Part shown: piece after piece, positions 13,937-14,230 of the stretch
Layout of the letters: each line of letters begins with the position of its first letter
How positions within the stretch are numbered: position 1 is the stretch's first letter
DNA from: JALZUU01 sp964441245
GTDB lineage: Bacteria > Bacteroidota > Bacteroidia > Chitinophagales > Saprospiraceae
Reading direction: 5' to 3'
Assembly (NCBI GenBank): GCA_964441245.1
Contig: CAYTVR010000187.1
Coordinates: forward strand, 1-14,230
Length of the DNA stretch: 14,230 bases
Made by a program: the position numbers and the translations under genes
The notes under the pieces: generated by a model
Seen by the model: only the letters and a program-made list of their open reading frames with translations
What the model was told of the DNA's origin: nothing
Database searches by the model: none

Positions 13937-14230
13937 TTAAATTTCTTTTAAGCCAACATAATTCTCAGCAATGGTAGTTTTCATTGCAATTGAGTTTTTC
14001 ATGTAATCAAATTGTGCTTTTTGTAAATGATAATCAAAAGAATCATTTTCAAATTGCTTATGATATTGTTGGGTCATAAAGTTGGAAAAATGTTGTGTTC
14101 TCCAAACTCGACGCAAAGCATCTGTTGAATAATTGTCTAACTTAGAATGGTCATTGTTTTTATAATGAGCTTCAAATGCTTTACTTAATAATCGGACATC
14201 TGCAACAGCCAAATTCAACCCTTTACCTCC
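13937..14230 (-). CDS. pobA: 4-hydroxybenzoate 3-monooxygenase PobA, C-terminal 97 residues (5' end outside window)
   Basis: C-terminal part of the FAD enzyme that hydroxylates 4-hydroxybenzoate to protocatechuate with NAD(P)H. The open frame enters from the right edge with GGKGLNLAVADV, the end of the second FAD-binding region (GAKGLNLAASDV in Pseudomonas PobA). LRRVWRTQHFSNFMT matches the PobA helix LRRIWKAERFSWWMT, and the C-terminus has AENYVGL, where the Tyr equals the substrate-site Tyr385. The start must lie more than 250 codons beyond the window; the TTG at 14218 is internal. It is the most upstream visible gene of the cluster and feeds the LigAB pathway directly. Unlike the paralog at 7986-9125 it keeps the canonical residues that can be seen. 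Confidence 0.9.
   Translation of the reverse strand, partial: GGKGLNLAVADVRLLSKAFEAHYKNNDHSKLDNYSTDALRRVWRTQHFSNFMTQQYHKQFENDSFDYHLQKAQFDYMKNSIAMKTTIAENYVGLKEI

Overview
The window is AT-rich and looks like a Bacteroidota chromosome. Start codons are preceded by A-rich leaders rather than strong Shine-Dalgarno sequences, there is a Bacteroidota-style lipoprotein, a hybrid-free membrane histidine kinase and an S23-type four-helix-bundle gene. Phylum is an inference from these traits; genus cannot be told.

Layout. Positions 1-2394 (+ strand) hold the end of a Bcr/CflA-type MFS exporter, a small secreted-protein gene broken by a frameshift, and a putative lipoprotein of unknown function. A membrane sensor histidine kinase follows on the minus strand (2467-3792). 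From 14230 down to 3977 everything is on the minus strand and reads as one catabolic gene cluster, in transcription order: pobA (3' end only, cut by the window), ligA, ligB, ligC, galB-type hydratase, ligK, a four-helix-bundle (S23/IVP) gene, a divergent pobA-like flavoprotein, ligU, an atypical SDR, ligI, and an aldo/keto reductase.

How the genes work together. PobA would turn 4-hydroxybenzoate into protocatechuate. LigAB opens the ring between carbons 4 and 5, LigC oxidises the product (as its cyclic hemiacetal) to 2-pyrone-4,6-dicarboxylate, LigI hydrolyses the lactone to 4-oxalomesaconate, LigU shifts its double bond, the GalB-type enzyme hydrates it, and LigK cleaves the result to pyruvate and oxaloacetate. 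The whole protocatechuate 4,5-cleavage route is therefore present in about 9 kb. No transporter for the aromatic acid and no transcription regulator is seen in the cluster; they, and the main promoter, may lie beyond the right edge. The pobA-like gene, the SDR, the aldo/keto reductase and the four-helix-bundle gene have no assigned step.

The most unusual structure is not a gene. Six spacers of the cluster are filled by short repeats phased at seven bases (units such as AAGTAGT, AAGTGTT, AAGTATG, and a second type around GTCAG), arranged as a direct arm, a loop and an inverted arm. In the clearest cases the elements run from the stop codon of one gene to an A-tract just before the start codon of the next. 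Two of them bracket the four-helix-bundle gene, which suggests this gene and the repeats belong to one genetic element. No gene-free stretch exceeds 300 bases; the longest spacers (3793-3976, 9652-9836, 6732-6903, 9126-9288) are described below.
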